Shown here in pieces: positions 33,008-44,170 of a stretch of DNA of 64,000 bases. Below the pieces are notes generated by a model, which saw only the letters and a program-made list of their open reading frames with translations, made no database searches and was not told the origin of the DNA. The stretch's first letter is position 1; each line of letters opens with the position of its first letter. This stretch comes from Temnothorax longispinosus (Eukaryota > Arthropoda > Insecta > Hymenoptera > Formicidae). The DNA is taken from positions 6,684,238 to 6,748,237 of the forward strand of contig NC_092368.1 in the NCBI RefSeq assembly GCF_030848805.1. The letters are read 5' to 3'. The position numbers were made by a program, and so were the translations under genes.

Positions 33008-33246
33008 TATTATGACAACTCTTTTATTTGAAACAATATATTGCATTGTAAATCAAATAATATTAATTAATTATTAACATATTATAAACAACACAGTATT
33101 TTATGCTTATAATATGTAAATAATGGTTTTCATGTAATATATCGTCGACCTAATTAGAAAACCTCAACTCCAATTTCGTTAAAAACGTAGAAAATGTTCT
33201 AATTTGGCCGACGATATTTGTTTCAAATAAAAGAGTTGACATAATA
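33008..33246. repeat. fold-back repeat
   Basis: ATGACAACTCTTTTATTTGAAAC at 33,012 pairs with GTTTCAAATAAAAGAGTTGACAT at 33,219. Inner ATATCGTCG / CGACGATAT also pair. The class is unknown. Confidence 0.7.
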
Positions 33247-33433
33247 TTTTTGAGGTTACTTTATATCAAACGCGTACTTTATGTGCTTGTGCAACTACAA
33301 CCTTAGTATTCCATTGGATTAAGTCAAATAGAAGAAAATGTAGTACAAAATATAGTTTATTCAAAGGACATATTTTGTAAACATTGAGAATTAAACAACA
33401 GTTATAAAGTTTCCTTAAGTATAAAATTTGTAA

Positions 33434-35568
33434 TTAGTCAGAATGAAGTAGTGACGCTACATAATTATCTTCTTCTATTTTGATTAATATACATTTACTT
33501 TTTATCTTTTCCGCCGGTATCAATTGTACAGATTGTGAAAATTCTTTAATTTTGAACATACAGACCTCTTTTGAAGAACACGGATGCTTAAAAATATGTA
33601 ATTCTTCTGAACTCTCAATGCCTTCAATATAAAAGTCTGTAATGTTAATGTTGAGTGGTGTATGAGCCTCTTTTATAAATATTCGATTAACAATAAATAT
33701 TTTATCGTTACATAGTAGAACTACATTGTTTGGTGTATTATAACTGTAATGCATGTTATTCACTTCAAAAAACTTCACCTGAATCATTAATTGATTATCC
33801 ATTGTAAATACTTGAGTACTTTGAAGTGCGTATTTTGTAATAGTATAATATGTCTTCATTTTAATTTCATTCGATGATTCCATAGCATGGAGACGATTTA
33901 CGATCTGTGGTAATGGCCTTGCAGTAGAATAAACTAGATTTTTCAGTTTTCCAATAAAATTCTCTCCCCAAAATGCTGAAAAATCACTCAGAGATGCTTG
34001 CAAGTGTCTAACGTCATCGGGAATATGAATTAGGTTGTGGATATTCATAACTTGTGAGTCTTCACCATACAATGTAGGCATTAACAAGACAAATTTTCTG
34101 AGTAATTCCTCAGCTACATTAATATTTGTGGCAATTATTTCTGAGCTGCATAGAATACGGCAGGCAACATGCAGTAATAAAAAATGTTTTAATTGTTTAT
34201 CAGACAATACGAATTGTAAAATAATAGGACCACAGTATAGCAGCATGAAACGATATTGAGTTGCCTTCCAATGTATAACTTCATCGATGTCAAACTTTCG
34301 CCTTTGAAATTCTGCTGGTATAAATGGAGTAATAGAATTCATTAAATCTTTAAAAATTTTTCGTTGTGTATGATGCAGTCTAGATGAACTTCCAGTAACT
34401 AACCATTTTTCTAACACATTTTTCATTACACCCAAGAATAATAAATGCATACTGTCAAGTACTACTGTCAAGTACTGTCAAGTACTACATCTTTGACAGG
34501 ATCAAAGTTCGGGATCCGAATAAGTGGTGATATCATATTTTCCAAATGATGCTCCGCCTGATCTTTACAAATAAAAGATTGTTTACAACGTTTTTCACAG
34601 TTTAATTGGGGATATACACGTCGCCTATTAATAGTTAATCCTTCAGTATTACAGCGTTCACAACCAAAATAAGCTGTGGGCCCTTTTATGCACTTAACAT
34701 ACGCTCGAGCTGGCCCATCAGCTATCAAAGCAATAATTTTAAATACAAATTTTTTCTCATGTAGTTCTACACCATCATTGATTAAACTTGTACATTCGTT
34801 AACAAAATCCTTTAGATAATCATCTACATTTTTTGGCTTAGAATCACCATAATACATTGCTACAATGAATGGTTGACAAATATATTTCTTATTGCATATT
34901 TTGACTAAAATAGGCCACAGTTGACCTTTTGATGCTTTGAATATATTCATCCCATCAATATGGACCATAACATTTATTTCACTGTCTGTAAATATATTTA
35001 AGTCGATGCGATGTTCTAGACCATTTTTAATACCTAGATAAATATAGTCTCCTGTACTGTCGCGTTTCGTTTGCATTCTTGCAGTTTTTATTTTATGTTT
35101 AAAACCTAGTAGGCTATGAGCGGCATTTGGAAAATGAGTAAAACCTTTACTTTTTAAAATGACCAATAGTTCTGTAATTGTACTTAAAGGTACTTTAGCG
35201 ATATTATTTAGTGCCCAATTATGAATTTTAGTATATATGTTTTGTTCTTCGACTTTAACCTCATTTGTATTCTGTATATCCACTTCACTACTTTCAGACA
35301 ATATGTTGGAAGAGTCTATGTTAAAATTACTCGACGAAGAGCTAATATTTACAATATTATTGCTTGATTCTAATGAATCAGACCATAGGTCCAACATATT
35401 GATGGATGAAGTGTCATTATTAGATGTATCTCGGGATGTACCTGCAGGATTTTCACGGTCACTGTTTTCTACATGCTTTGTATTATTATTTAAAAGTTCA
35501 CTTTTCTTTAGAAAACGTGATTTTTTTACTTTATAATATGACTTTGACATCAATTTTCGTTTGTTCAT
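33434..35568 (-). pseudogene. tnp2/CACTA-like transposase, split by a micro-duplication
   Basis: Two frames, 35,568-34,468 (366 codons) and 34,471-33,434 (345 codons), form one protein. The first has a basic, Ser-rich N-terminus, then a helical region (WALNNIAKVPLSTITELL) and a core with MVHIDGMNIFKASKGQLWPI, FIVAMYYGDSKPKNVDDYL, LIADGPARAYVKCIKG and a cysteine pair (YFGCERC). The second begins VVLDSMHLLFLGVMKNVLEKW, a block typical of this transposon protein type, and ends in an all-beta tail. At the join, plus-strand 34,456-34,492 repeats TGTCAAGTAC three times; extra copies (about 23 bases) shift the frame. The family name is from memory and uncertain. No clear terminal repeats were found. 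Confidence 0.65.
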
Positions 35569-35788
35569 TATTGTATACAGGTTAATTGATCATTAGGTGC
35601 CAATTAACTAACCTGAAAAATAAAAACCTAGCGTGAACGAGTGAAAATAAGTTAAAATATTTTAATTGACGAATCGATCAATATAGAAACTACAGACTTC
35701 TAGGTATATACTAACCACCAAACTGCTAACTGTTCCGAGCAGTTCCGAGTTTGCTGAGTGTATATCACGTGAGTGTAAGAAACAATAT
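35569..35788. other. spacer left of the Gypsy insertion
   Basis: 35,690-35,726 (ATAGAAACTACAGACTTCTA then GTATATACTAAC) is imperfectly inverted at 37,153-37,188 on the other side of the Gypsy insertion, suggesting Gypsy landed inside a small inverted-repeat element. Confidence 0.4.
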
Positions 35789-35822
35789 TGTTGCGTGCAT
35801 GCCGCCCGGTATACCTTTTAGA

Positions 35823-36280
35823 CACCGATGCCTCAAATCATGGTATCGGGGCGGTGCTTTCTCAGTTTCAGGGAAAAGAAGAAAAGGTGATCGCTTATTT
35901 TAGCCGAGTGTTAAACAAATCCGAACGAAATTATTGCGTCACCCGACGAGTTATTGGCAGTGATAGACTCGGTGAAATCGTTTTATCACTATTTATATGG
36001 AAGGAAGTTTCTAGTGAGAACGGATCATGTTTCTTTACGATGGTTGATGTCTTTTCGGAATCTGGAAGGGCAATTGGCCAGATGGTTGGAGCGTCTGCAG
36101 CAGTACGATTTTGACGTCTGTTATCGGAGCGGAAAGGCTCATGGTAATGCGGATGGTTTGTCTAGATGTCCGTGTTTGGAGACGTCTTGTCGTTACTGTA
36201 CAAAGATAGAGCTCAACGAAGGATCGAAAGAAGAGACTTGTGGACGTATAGTCTTCGCTGAGGAGAATCCTCAGGAATGA
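35823..36280 (+). pseudogene. Gypsy RNase H fragment, frameshifted
   Basis: LDTDASNHGIGAVLSQ and VIAYFSRVLNKSERNYCVT mark the RNase H domain. A two-base loss near 35,950 moves the rest to another frame (FLVRTDHVSLRWLMSF, CYRSGKAHGNADGLSRCPC), which then ends at 36,280. Protease, most of RT and the integrase are absent. Confidence 0.9.
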
Positions 36281-36751
36281 CGTTCCGCTCAACTTCAGGA
36301 TCCGGTTGTTTCAAAAATAATTCAAGCCAAAGAGGCTGGTAGACGATTTGATTGGCAGGAAATTTCTCCTGGAGAGCCTTCTTTAAAAATTTATTGGACT
36401 CATTGGGAGATGTTGACAATAATTGATGGCTGGAGTCAGGGGTGAAGCAGGATCTTCGTCGTAGAGTCTGGCCAGCTCTATGAGAAGAGGAAGCTCCGGA
36501 GTGCGGTTGGGACCAAAAAGAGAACGGCGCCCGGTAACCTGTGGCAACAGCCCAGGGTAGGGCAGGAAGCCGTTCCGGTATCCTGGAATCGCACGATGGA
36601 GAGGACCTGTTGTGGAGGCTGGGATGGACGGAGCTCAGTAACTCGGTGCAGCAGCACGAGGCGAGCAGGAAACCGTCCAGTCAGCGGCTTCCCTAGTTAG
36701 CAAGCTGCCTCCCTGATTGTCGGGACGACAATCTGAAGAAGGGGGGTTCAG

Positions 36752-37094
36752 TGTTGCGTGCATGCCGCCCGGTATACCTTTTCGACACCGAGCTGAAGCG
36801 TGCAACGGAAAGTCGAATGTAGCCTGTCCTTAGTAACGAGCCAGTTATTGATTTTATTGATTTAATGTAACAGCTGACAGATTTGTTCTCGAGCTGCTGG
36901 ACCGTGCGGACGTGGTCCACGCTCCTCTGTATCGCGAGCCTTTTATAAACCTTAAGTTTGTTCTCCTTAATCACCGCAGTGTTTACTTATTTCCGCGAGC
37001 GTCGGGAGTGTGAGCGTGTGTGAGTGAACGAACGACTCGGCGAGCGCAACATTTTGGGGGTCGGAAAGGTATACCGGGCGGCATGCACGCAACA
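36752..37094 (+). repeat. Gypsy 3' LTR, 343 bp
   Basis: Begins TGTTGCGTGCATGCCGCCCG and ends GGCATGCACGCAACA; the two ends are 27-base inverted repeats of each other. The polypurine tract directly precedes it. Confidence 0.88.
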
Positions 37095-37379
37095 ATATCT
37101 TATGAGGTGACTGCCAAAGATGGCGACGGAGTTGGGCAGTCTATGCAATATATAGTAACAATAGTTAGTATACATATTATAGAAGTCTGTGATAGAAACC
37201 CGACCAACAATCTGACCAGCATCAGTTAAAAAGTTTAATTTATCGACTTTGATTGGCGGTTTATAAAACTGAGTAATTAGAAAAATTTTTATTTTTTCAT
37301 ATACCGAATAATTACAAAAAATATAATTTTTACACTTAGTTTTAATATAGACATTTAGGCCAATGTTGCCATATTATAC
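37095..37379. other. no gene seen
   Basis: Unique-looking sequence after the Gypsy element. Only the imperfect inverted match to 35,690 is noted. Confidence 0.35.
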
Positions 37380-37650
37380 TTCGGCTCAAGCCTGGCTGAG
37401 CGAAATTGCCGAAGTTTGGTTGTGTTATGGCAGCTACATCGGCCCAAGCTTGACTCAATGTAGCTGCCATAGCACAACCGAAGTTTGGTTGTGTTATGGC
37501 AGCTACATTGAATCAAGCTTGGGCCGATGTAGCTGCCATAGCACAACCAAACTTTGGTTGTGCTATGGCAGGTACATTGGGTCAAGCTTGGGCCGGCTGA
37601 AGGCCCAAGGCTTAGCAAATTCACGCTTGGCTCACGCTTGGTCCAGGCTT
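37380..37650. repeat. alternating palindromic repeat (TTTGGTTGTGTTATGGCAGC units)
   Basis: Units of about 69 bases start near 37,415, 37,484 and 37,553. Within each, TTTGGTTGTGTTATGGCAGC and its reverse complement enclose a loop. The loop of unit one (CGGCCCAAGCTTGACTCA) is close to the reverse complement of the loop of unit two. Words CAAGCTTGGGCC and CCAAGGCTT relate it to 22,400-22,590. Confidence 0.8.
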
Positions 37651-37758
37651 GGCGCAATTCGCTGTGTGCGCTGGTATACTATAGCGGAAAAGTAGGACTT
37701 AGAGCGCCCATGGTGGCCGGAATTTGCATTATTTGCTGGAGTTTTCTAATACATCGTA

Positions 37759-39867
37759 ATGGAAAAATTGCGGAAAGGAAATTTAAGTTGTTGCGTGAAC
37801 ACGTGTAAGAATGTATTTCACAATACAAGTTCAGAAATAAAATTTTATTCCTTTCCAAAAGCGATTTATAAAATTGAGCAGCGAAAAATGTGGATACGTT
37901 GGGTACAAAAAATAAAGTAAGTATATTCTTTGAGATTATATGATCATATTTTACCTCGTTTAAAATAATGGTATTTATTTAGAATACGGGCCTCACCTCC
38001 AATATCAATAAAATTATGCTTAATCGACATGTGACTACGGGGCATGTACATGTCGCTACATTTCATCGATATGACAGGTTTTCTAACCTAAATAATTGTC
38101 AACTTTAACGATTAATATCTTGCTTCGCGAGGCAGACCGCCGCGTTTTTCTTCCAGATTCTTTCGTTTCGTGTAAAAACGCGTCGGTTAAGCATAATTTT
38201 ATCGATATTGGAGGTGAGGAGCGTATTCTAAATAAATACCAAAATAATTTGTACTATGTCATACAAATAATTTTTGAAACAATTTGTCTGTAGCTTACAT
38301 GATTGGCAACCAACAAAATATTCACGAATTTGCAGTGCACACTTCGTGGGGAATCGTTCATCTTCAATACAATCAAGTCCGAGTTACGTTCCGAGCATTT
38401 CGGCAAAAAAAAATCATGAATTAAGTTCTACCGAGAAATCTTCAATTCAACGGTAAATAAAAATTATAATTACTTGTTTGTAGTAAAATTTAAATTATGA
38501 TTTAAAAAATAAAATATAATTAAGTGTGTATTATTTTGTGTAGATTCAACAGACATATGCGTCGAAGAATATGCAATACATTGTGTGTCAAGGACAATGT
38601 AAAGAAAGTTGATGCTGGAAAAAATACTTTGGAGGAACCGCAAGAGCAGTCTTGTTATTTTGATAAATTAATCGAGGCCCCTGCACCTTCATTCAAAATT
38701 AACCAGGAGGTTCAGGTTTCAATGTTTGAAACTACTGTGGATTGTAAAAAACTCTATGAAAGAACAGAGATGTTTATATGCACTCAATATGTGCATAATG
38801 AGATTTGCCATGCACAAACTCAAGTATATATACCTGAAAATCGTGGCTTACAAATTGTTAAAAGAAGGCATATGATAGACAAGTGTTGCGGTTCTAATAT
38901 TGTTCAGATCGACAAAGCGATTGGTCCTGATACTTCTAATTTAAAAAATTCAATAGTGTGTACAACAGGTTTTCATGGCATATTGTCAATAACAAAGGAC
39001 CAAGAAATGCTTGATCTTGGCGGTGTCACCTTATCCACTTTTTAATTGCTGCTCAAATTATTACCCGATATCAAACCGAAGAAGATTTCTACAAAAAATC
39101 GGCTTCTTATATTTCTCTTAAAGATGAAAACTGGAATGTCATTCTCAGCCATAGGAGTTTTATTTCACATTTATAGAACAACTACCTCTCGTATCTTTTA
39201 TACTACTTTGCAATTATTAAGAGTTGCTTGTAGTCGATTCATTTTCTGGCCTTGTCGAGAAGTAGTTCAAAATACTTTGCCCGAAGTTTTCAAAACATCG
39301 TACAAGGATTGCAGAGTAATTATCGATTGTACCGAAATAAAGGTGGAACAACCAAATACTGTAGAAAATCGGGTGTACCTGTATTCGCATTATAAAAAAG
39401 GCTTTACAGTAAAAATTTTGGTTGGATGCACTCCGAGTGGTTTAATTTCATTTATCTCGAATTGTTATGGAGGACGAACTAGTGACAGTCAAATCACTAT
39501 TAATTTAGGGATATTAGACTTGCTCGAGCCTGGTGATGTTGTCCTCGCGGATAAAGGTTTTCCTGGAATTCAAACTGTTATTGATGAAAATGGAAAAGGA
39601 GCTCTAATTGTTATGCCGCCATTCTTACGCGATCCACAGTTTTCAGCTGAAGATGTAGAGAGAACGTATAAAGTCGCGAAAGTGAGAATTCACATCGAAA
39701 GAATTATGCAAAGATTGAGAATTTACAAAATTTTGGATAAATTTTCAATCGATATGCTTCCTCATGCCGATAATATTGTATTCATGTGTGGCGTCCTTGT
39801 GAACTTGCAGCCACCGATTATTAAAAACGGAGATGTAGATGAAACAGAGATCGCAAAGGTAGACTAG
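37759..39867 (+). pseudogene. THAP-domain DDE transposase with a single nonsense codon
   Basis: Exons 37,759-37,916, 38,294-38,452 and 38,544-39,867 join in phase with GT-AG signals. Exons 1 and 2 form a THAP zinc finger (CCVNTCKN ... FYSFPK ... W, then ICSAHFVGN and SYVPSI). Exon 3 has the helix-turn-helix (MKTGMSFSAIGVLF) and the DDE_Tnp_4 core with acidic residues in VIIDCTEI, VVLADKGFPG and RIHIERIMQRLR. The only break is TAA at 39,043-39,045 after VTLSTF; the frame simply continues beyond it. THAP would bind the element ends; the core would cut and join. A MITE lies in intron 1. Confidence 0.88.
37962..38248. mobile_element. MITE in intron 1 of the THAP transposase gene
   Basis: GGTATTTATTTAGAATACG, CCTCACCTCCAATATC and ATAAAATTATGCTTAA form a left arm of about 65 bases that is inverted at 38,180-38,248. 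The loop has GACATGT/ACATGTC words. Confidence 0.85.
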
Positions 39868-40142
39868 AATAGAATAAAGAGCTCGGTATATGATATGTTC
39901 AGTATACAAATAAATATCCAAATACTTGTATACAAATAAATATCGAATTAATAAAATATAAAATAAATAAAAACATTGTTTAATATTTTATTTCACCAAA
40001 GGTACGGTTTAACAGTAAATAAAATATTAAAGTTATGAGAAACCTCTTAATTATATATTTTACTATTTAATTTTTAAATTTTTATATATTATTATATGTA
40101 TATATTATTTTTATATATTCTATATATATTATATAATGTTTT

Positions 40143-41671
40143 TTATACATTATTATTATTGTCCGAACGCACTATTGCTTCCAAAAAGTGTTGAAAATAA
40201 AATTTCTCAAGTTTCGGGATCAGAAATTTCAAAAAATCTTCGTCTCTGTGAACTGACACGACACAGCTTCCCTTAGGAGACCAGACATAAAGGTCACATA
40301 CCGTCAGTCCAGTCACATACAACTGTATCTGACATTGAGTGTAGTATTGGTGACTTTTTTTTAGCTCGATATTGCCATTCCAATAATATAGATATTTTAC
40401 GTTTATCTTATACGAATCAAAGTCAACAACCGGAAGTTTTTCGCACGAGACAGGACACTTGATTTCAACTAGTTTCGTTATACACTCATCTTCAATTACC
40501 ACACCATCAGGTGATGCGCAAAGCCACGGCTGAGTTTTTGATACCACTACTCCTATCTGAATGACTTTTGCTCCATGGACTTTTGCTTCGTATTCTTTCA
40601 AAGCTTTACCTTCGTTTTTTGAGCCATACTGTGTATTTTTTTTAGCTTGACCGGTTATACACGAGGGAGTCAAAAACTTGTTGACCAAAGCATCGATCTT
40701 TTCTGATTGCCTCGTTTTGATCGAATGTGCTCTTGAGCTAGCAGAGATCCTAATGTTTCGCACAGAAAACCATTTATCTGAGTAAGACTGTTCCCGAGTG
40801 TCCACGCATATCTGGATTATTTGAGTCTCATCCAGATTAACTTCTCGTGCGTAAAAAGCTTTCAGCACTTCATCCGCTATTATATAATTTGATGAGTATA
40901 CTAGATGATCCTCGCAAAAGTTAAGCAAATTAATAATGCATGCATCGCAATTATTAATGTCACTGAATTCAATCGCTAAGTAGATATATTGTAGCAAAAT
41001 TTCTTTGACGAATCGTTCGTTTTGGGTTACGTTGTATTCTTTGAGAATTATTCGTAATGCCGAGGAGTGCTTGAGATCTCCGAGTTGTAGACTAAGAGGA
41101 ACACTGGAATTTGCACAATTGGTCTCGAGTGCTTTCGGTTTAAATAAGTTTGCGATACGCATTGGTTTTGCATACATTTCATGGCCCAACTGCTTATCTG
41201 ATGGTCTGCCCCATTCCTGCTCAAGACTTGTTTTTGTAACACTCCTATTAGAGTTGACATAATGTATAAGAGCATATATGTGCTTGCATTTTCTTCCGGC
41301 TTGCGATACGCACGTGCACGATGCACAAGTTATGTGACGTTTATCGGAAAGCTGCAATAATGTATTTTGAATAAATAATCAAAACAATAATTTTTTGTTC
41401 TTGTTTAAACGTTTTTTTATTTATTTACGATTGACTTGAATTTCATTAATATTGATATACTTACATGTAATTGTACCTTGTACGGAATAGCATTGACAGA
41501 TGTTTGCGGTATTACACTGCACCTTATTAAATGGCTTATATTTTCATTACGCAATTCTTCAACGCGAACCACATGCGATATTGCTAAGGCTTTTCCTTTT
41601 GGTATTGAACTTGGATTAAATTTAATGTCATGAGTGACAGGTCCAAATCCCGTTCGTATAATAAGATTCAT
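40143..41671 (-). CDS. SWIM zinc finger plus YqaJ-type exonuclease, transposon encoded, intact
   Basis: Exon 1 is 41,671-41,465 (69 codons) and exon 2 is 41,351-40,143. CAT|GTAAGT and ATTGCAG|CTT join at phase 0 to give about 471 residues without a break. The start of exon 2 has a SWIM motif (CTCVSQAGRKCKHIYALIHY). The C-terminal half is a YqaJ/lambda-exonuclease fold: GSKNEGKALKEYE, WLCASPDGVV, LVEIKCPVSCEK and HQYYTQCQIQLYVTG supply the Glu, Asp, Glu-x-Lys and Gln residues of the active site. In ISL2EU elements this second gene is thought to act in DNA processing during transposition. Its integrity contrasts with the stop in the transposase. Confidence 0.88.
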
Positions 41672-41912
41672 TGCAAAAAGTCAGAAAGAGGTTAACCTTT
41701 AAAACAAATGTAGGTTAATTTCTCTCGAAAAATCTTTTCAACTATAATTTTTGTAATATCATCATTGAAATTAAGATTTAAATTACCTAACGACAGTTTA
41801 CACGCAGCTCGAATATTCACAATCGTTGACAGCTATTCCATACAGCTATTCCATCAAAAAGTGCGATATTTCACTAACCGTGGCAGCACTAGTCTCTGCG
41901 CACACAGCGAAT

Positions 41913-42560
41913 AGTTCAGCATTGGCGATTCCTACCTGGGTTGACATCACTTAAATTTCAACGGACGAATTTCATATCTCCGAGAAGAAATAAGATATCT
42001 GAAAATTTCAAAAAGCATTTTGAAGGCGAAGAGTAGTACTTTCAGATGCCGCACCCAGTTTTGTGGAGAAAAATTAATTCGCGGTTTAATATAACCCCGA
42101 ATATAGCGAAAAACTGTGTTTTTGCACTTTCAGGTCAGGATATCTCGAAAACCTGATGTGATAGAGCAATTCCGCTGGCGGATTCGGATTCAGCGAAAAC
42201 CTTTGGGAAAGTATAGTCTCAGGGTCTGAAGTTTCGCAAAATTTTGTCGGCCTGTGTAATTTTTACAAAGACTTTACGGTATACGTTTGCGGTTGTACGA
42301 GCGTACCCCGTTTACTTGATCCGCAAATATATCATAGTCGTTGCGAGAAAGACATTTACTGGAAACAATATTCTTGACTTGTATCGAAATATTTGAAAAC
42401 TGTTGGCAAAAAAATATTCTTGGTTGAAAGAAACTGAAAAAAAGTGAAATAAAATAAGTAAAGTGCTTTTCTTTGCTGTACAATAATTTTTCTGTGTAAG
42501 ATATCACGATTATCTGTAATATTTTGACACGTAGCCATTGTAGAGCGGTCGACTTTACCG
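41913..42560. other. no gene seen
   Basis: Mixed sequence with scattered TATCTCGAAAA-like words. No convincing frame, RNA or terminal repeats. Confidence 0.4.
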
Positions 42561-42569
42561 TTTACCTAC

Positions 42570-43021
42570 CCTTTTTTTTTTCAAAAGGCGGCACATAAAA
42601 GGACGGCGCCGTCCCCGGCACGTATCTAGCGCCCATAAAGTACCCTGGCGGCGCGGCGGGTGGTGATGGAAATCCTGCTACCGGCGCGGCGGGTGGTGGC
42701 ACCTGTAGGTACGTATGCCGGGATTGCCGGGGCCGGGGCCGGGGCGTAATATTGTGCCGACGGCGCAGTGGGCGGTATCGGGACATAATAAACAGTCGAC
42801 GGCGCAGCGGGCGGCGTCGGTTGGCATCCGCCAGGAGGCGGCGCCTGCGATGTCGATGGCTGCTGGTCGCCATGTTCGCATCCCGGCCGGGTTGACCGAG
42901 AAAATTTACGATAGTAAAAATACATCGGTTTCCGACTTTTTTCGATCCTTTGGTTCCGCTTAATTTTTTTCTGCAAACATTTTTGAATTAATTTCTTGAA
43001 ACAAATTAAATAAATTAACAA
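42570..43021 (-). CDS. proline/tyrosine-rich ORF, apparently frameshifted
   Basis: A 131-codon minus frame from 43,021 starts with a basic segment (KKIKRNQRIEKSRK). It becomes Pro/Ala/Tyr-rich (QPSTSQAPPPGGCQPTPP, YYVPIPPTAPSAQYYAPAPA) and then turns into Arg-rich nonsense. A neighbouring frame takes up the same style (VPPPAAPVAGFPSPPAAPPG, SFYVPPFEKK) to a stop near 42,562. A small shift near 42,700 would explain this. I do not recognise it. Low complexity means it may not be a protein at all. Confidence 0.35.
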
Positions 43022-43054
43022 AGTGCTCTCCTTCGCTGTAGAGAATTAATATTT

Positions 43055-43204
43055 TTAAGTTCGTACTCTGCGCTTCTCTCGCGGTGTGGGATCGCCATAC
43101 TGCGAGTGCCTGAACACCATCGCGGGCGATGTCGTCGACGTCGTTGCCGCCGTCGGTGTCGTCGACTCGTCACCTTCGTCGGGTTTGGAGTTGCTCGAAC
43201 CCAT
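43055..43204 (-). CDS. 49-codon ORF with a myristoylation-like N-terminus
   Basis: Starts MGSSNSKPDEGDE, then a Thr/Ser/Ala-rich stretch, and ends SQYGDPTPREKRRVRT. MGxxxS is the N-myristoylation pattern. The upstream sequence is GC-rich. It may be the first coding exon of a gene that includes the proline-rich ORF 35 bases downstream on the same strand, but I see no clear splice pair. Confidence 0.35.
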   Translation of the reverse strand: MGSSNSKPDEGDESTTPTAATTSTTSPAMVFRHSQYGDPTPREKRRVRT

Positions 43205-44170
43205 TGCGTCTCACAGCAGCAGTTTTTCCAATATCGTACGTACGTGCGTAAAACGCAGTGAAAACGCAGCGCACTGTCTCCAATCGCTATCCCCACCCTG
43301 TTTTTCTACCGCGGGCCAGGCGTCGCGTGTCGCCTGTTGATTGGTCCGTACACGTGTGCTGATGGAACTAGACTACTTTTCCCCCATATCTCACTAGGGC
43401 TGAAGGATCCATGCGTTCGGAAAAAGGACGTTGGAACGCGATTCGGCTCCCCCCCAAGTAATCTCGGGGTGGGAAGTGGGTTTTCAAAAAATTTAATATC
43501 TCGAGAATTACGTTAGCTGGAGCGAGCCGCGGGTGTTCGTTGGACGCGGAAAGAAAAAATACGTAGATGGGGGTGGTGACCCCCTTCCCTCTCCCCCCTC
43601 GATACGGTAAATTTGGTATCTCGGAAACGGAACGAGATATGGGGAAGGAGAAACGCCATTCTCTTTGTCTTGTCGAGCCCGACAAAAAAGTATTTCACCT
43701 CCGAAGCTCTATCTCTAACCGTTTAGGAGTTATGAATTTTTTTACTTACAAACGTTTAAATTTTTTCACATCTTAAGGGGTGGCCTTTGAAAAATTGACT
43801 CCCAGTGTCTATGCCATGTGATTCCAAATGTCGAGAGATGCGTTTTAGACTCTACTTTTTTTGACATTTTTTTTTAAATTTTTTGTTCCAAGGGTTGGCC
43901 TTTGAAAAATTGGTCTCCCAGTGTTTACGCCAAACGACTTAAAACGTTGAGAGACGCGTTTTGGACCCCACTTTTTTTTACGTTTTTGGAAATTTTTTCA
44001 AAATTAAGCCCGCGCGGCGTGTTGCTTATGCGGCGTGTTGAAATCAATGTAACCGTGGCCGCTCTTAATCGGTGCGTCAAGGTGGGGACGCACGTACAAG
44101 CCCCGCCACCGCGAGATCGCCAGAGTCTGTTAGCTTTAAAGTATGCCCGAAAACAATATTTTGAACGAAT
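43205..44170. repeat. non-coding stretch with a diverged tandem duplication (about 115 bp)
   Basis: GGCCTTTGAAAAATTG(A/G)CTCCCAGTGT followed by CGAGAGA(T/C)GCGTTTTnGAC and a poly-T run occurs at 43,783 and again at 43,898. Upstream are CCCCCTTCCCT-rich strings. No gene. Confidence 0.55.

Larger units (their letters stand above)
35789..37094 (+). mobile_element. Gypsy LTR retrotransposon with large internal deletion
   Basis: Starts TGTTGCGTGCATGCCGCCCG and ends with the reverse complement. ATAT duplicates at both ends (35,785-35,788; 37,095-37,098). Only about 35 bases of the 5' LTR remain before an RNase H coding fragment. A polypurine tract (GAAGAAGGGGGGTTCAG) precedes the intact 3' LTR. 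Confidence 0.88.
37657..41912. mobile_element. ISL2EU/Harbinger-type element with THAP-DDE transposase and YqaJ nuclease
   Basis: ATTCGCTGTGTGCGC (37,657-37,671) is perfectly inverted at 41,898-41,912. Between them are a THAP-DDE_Tnp_4 gene (plus) and a SWIM-YqaJ gene (minus) in convergent arrangement, a gene pair described for ISL2EU/IS4EU transposons. I cannot fix the exact ends or the short target duplication. Confidence 0.75.
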
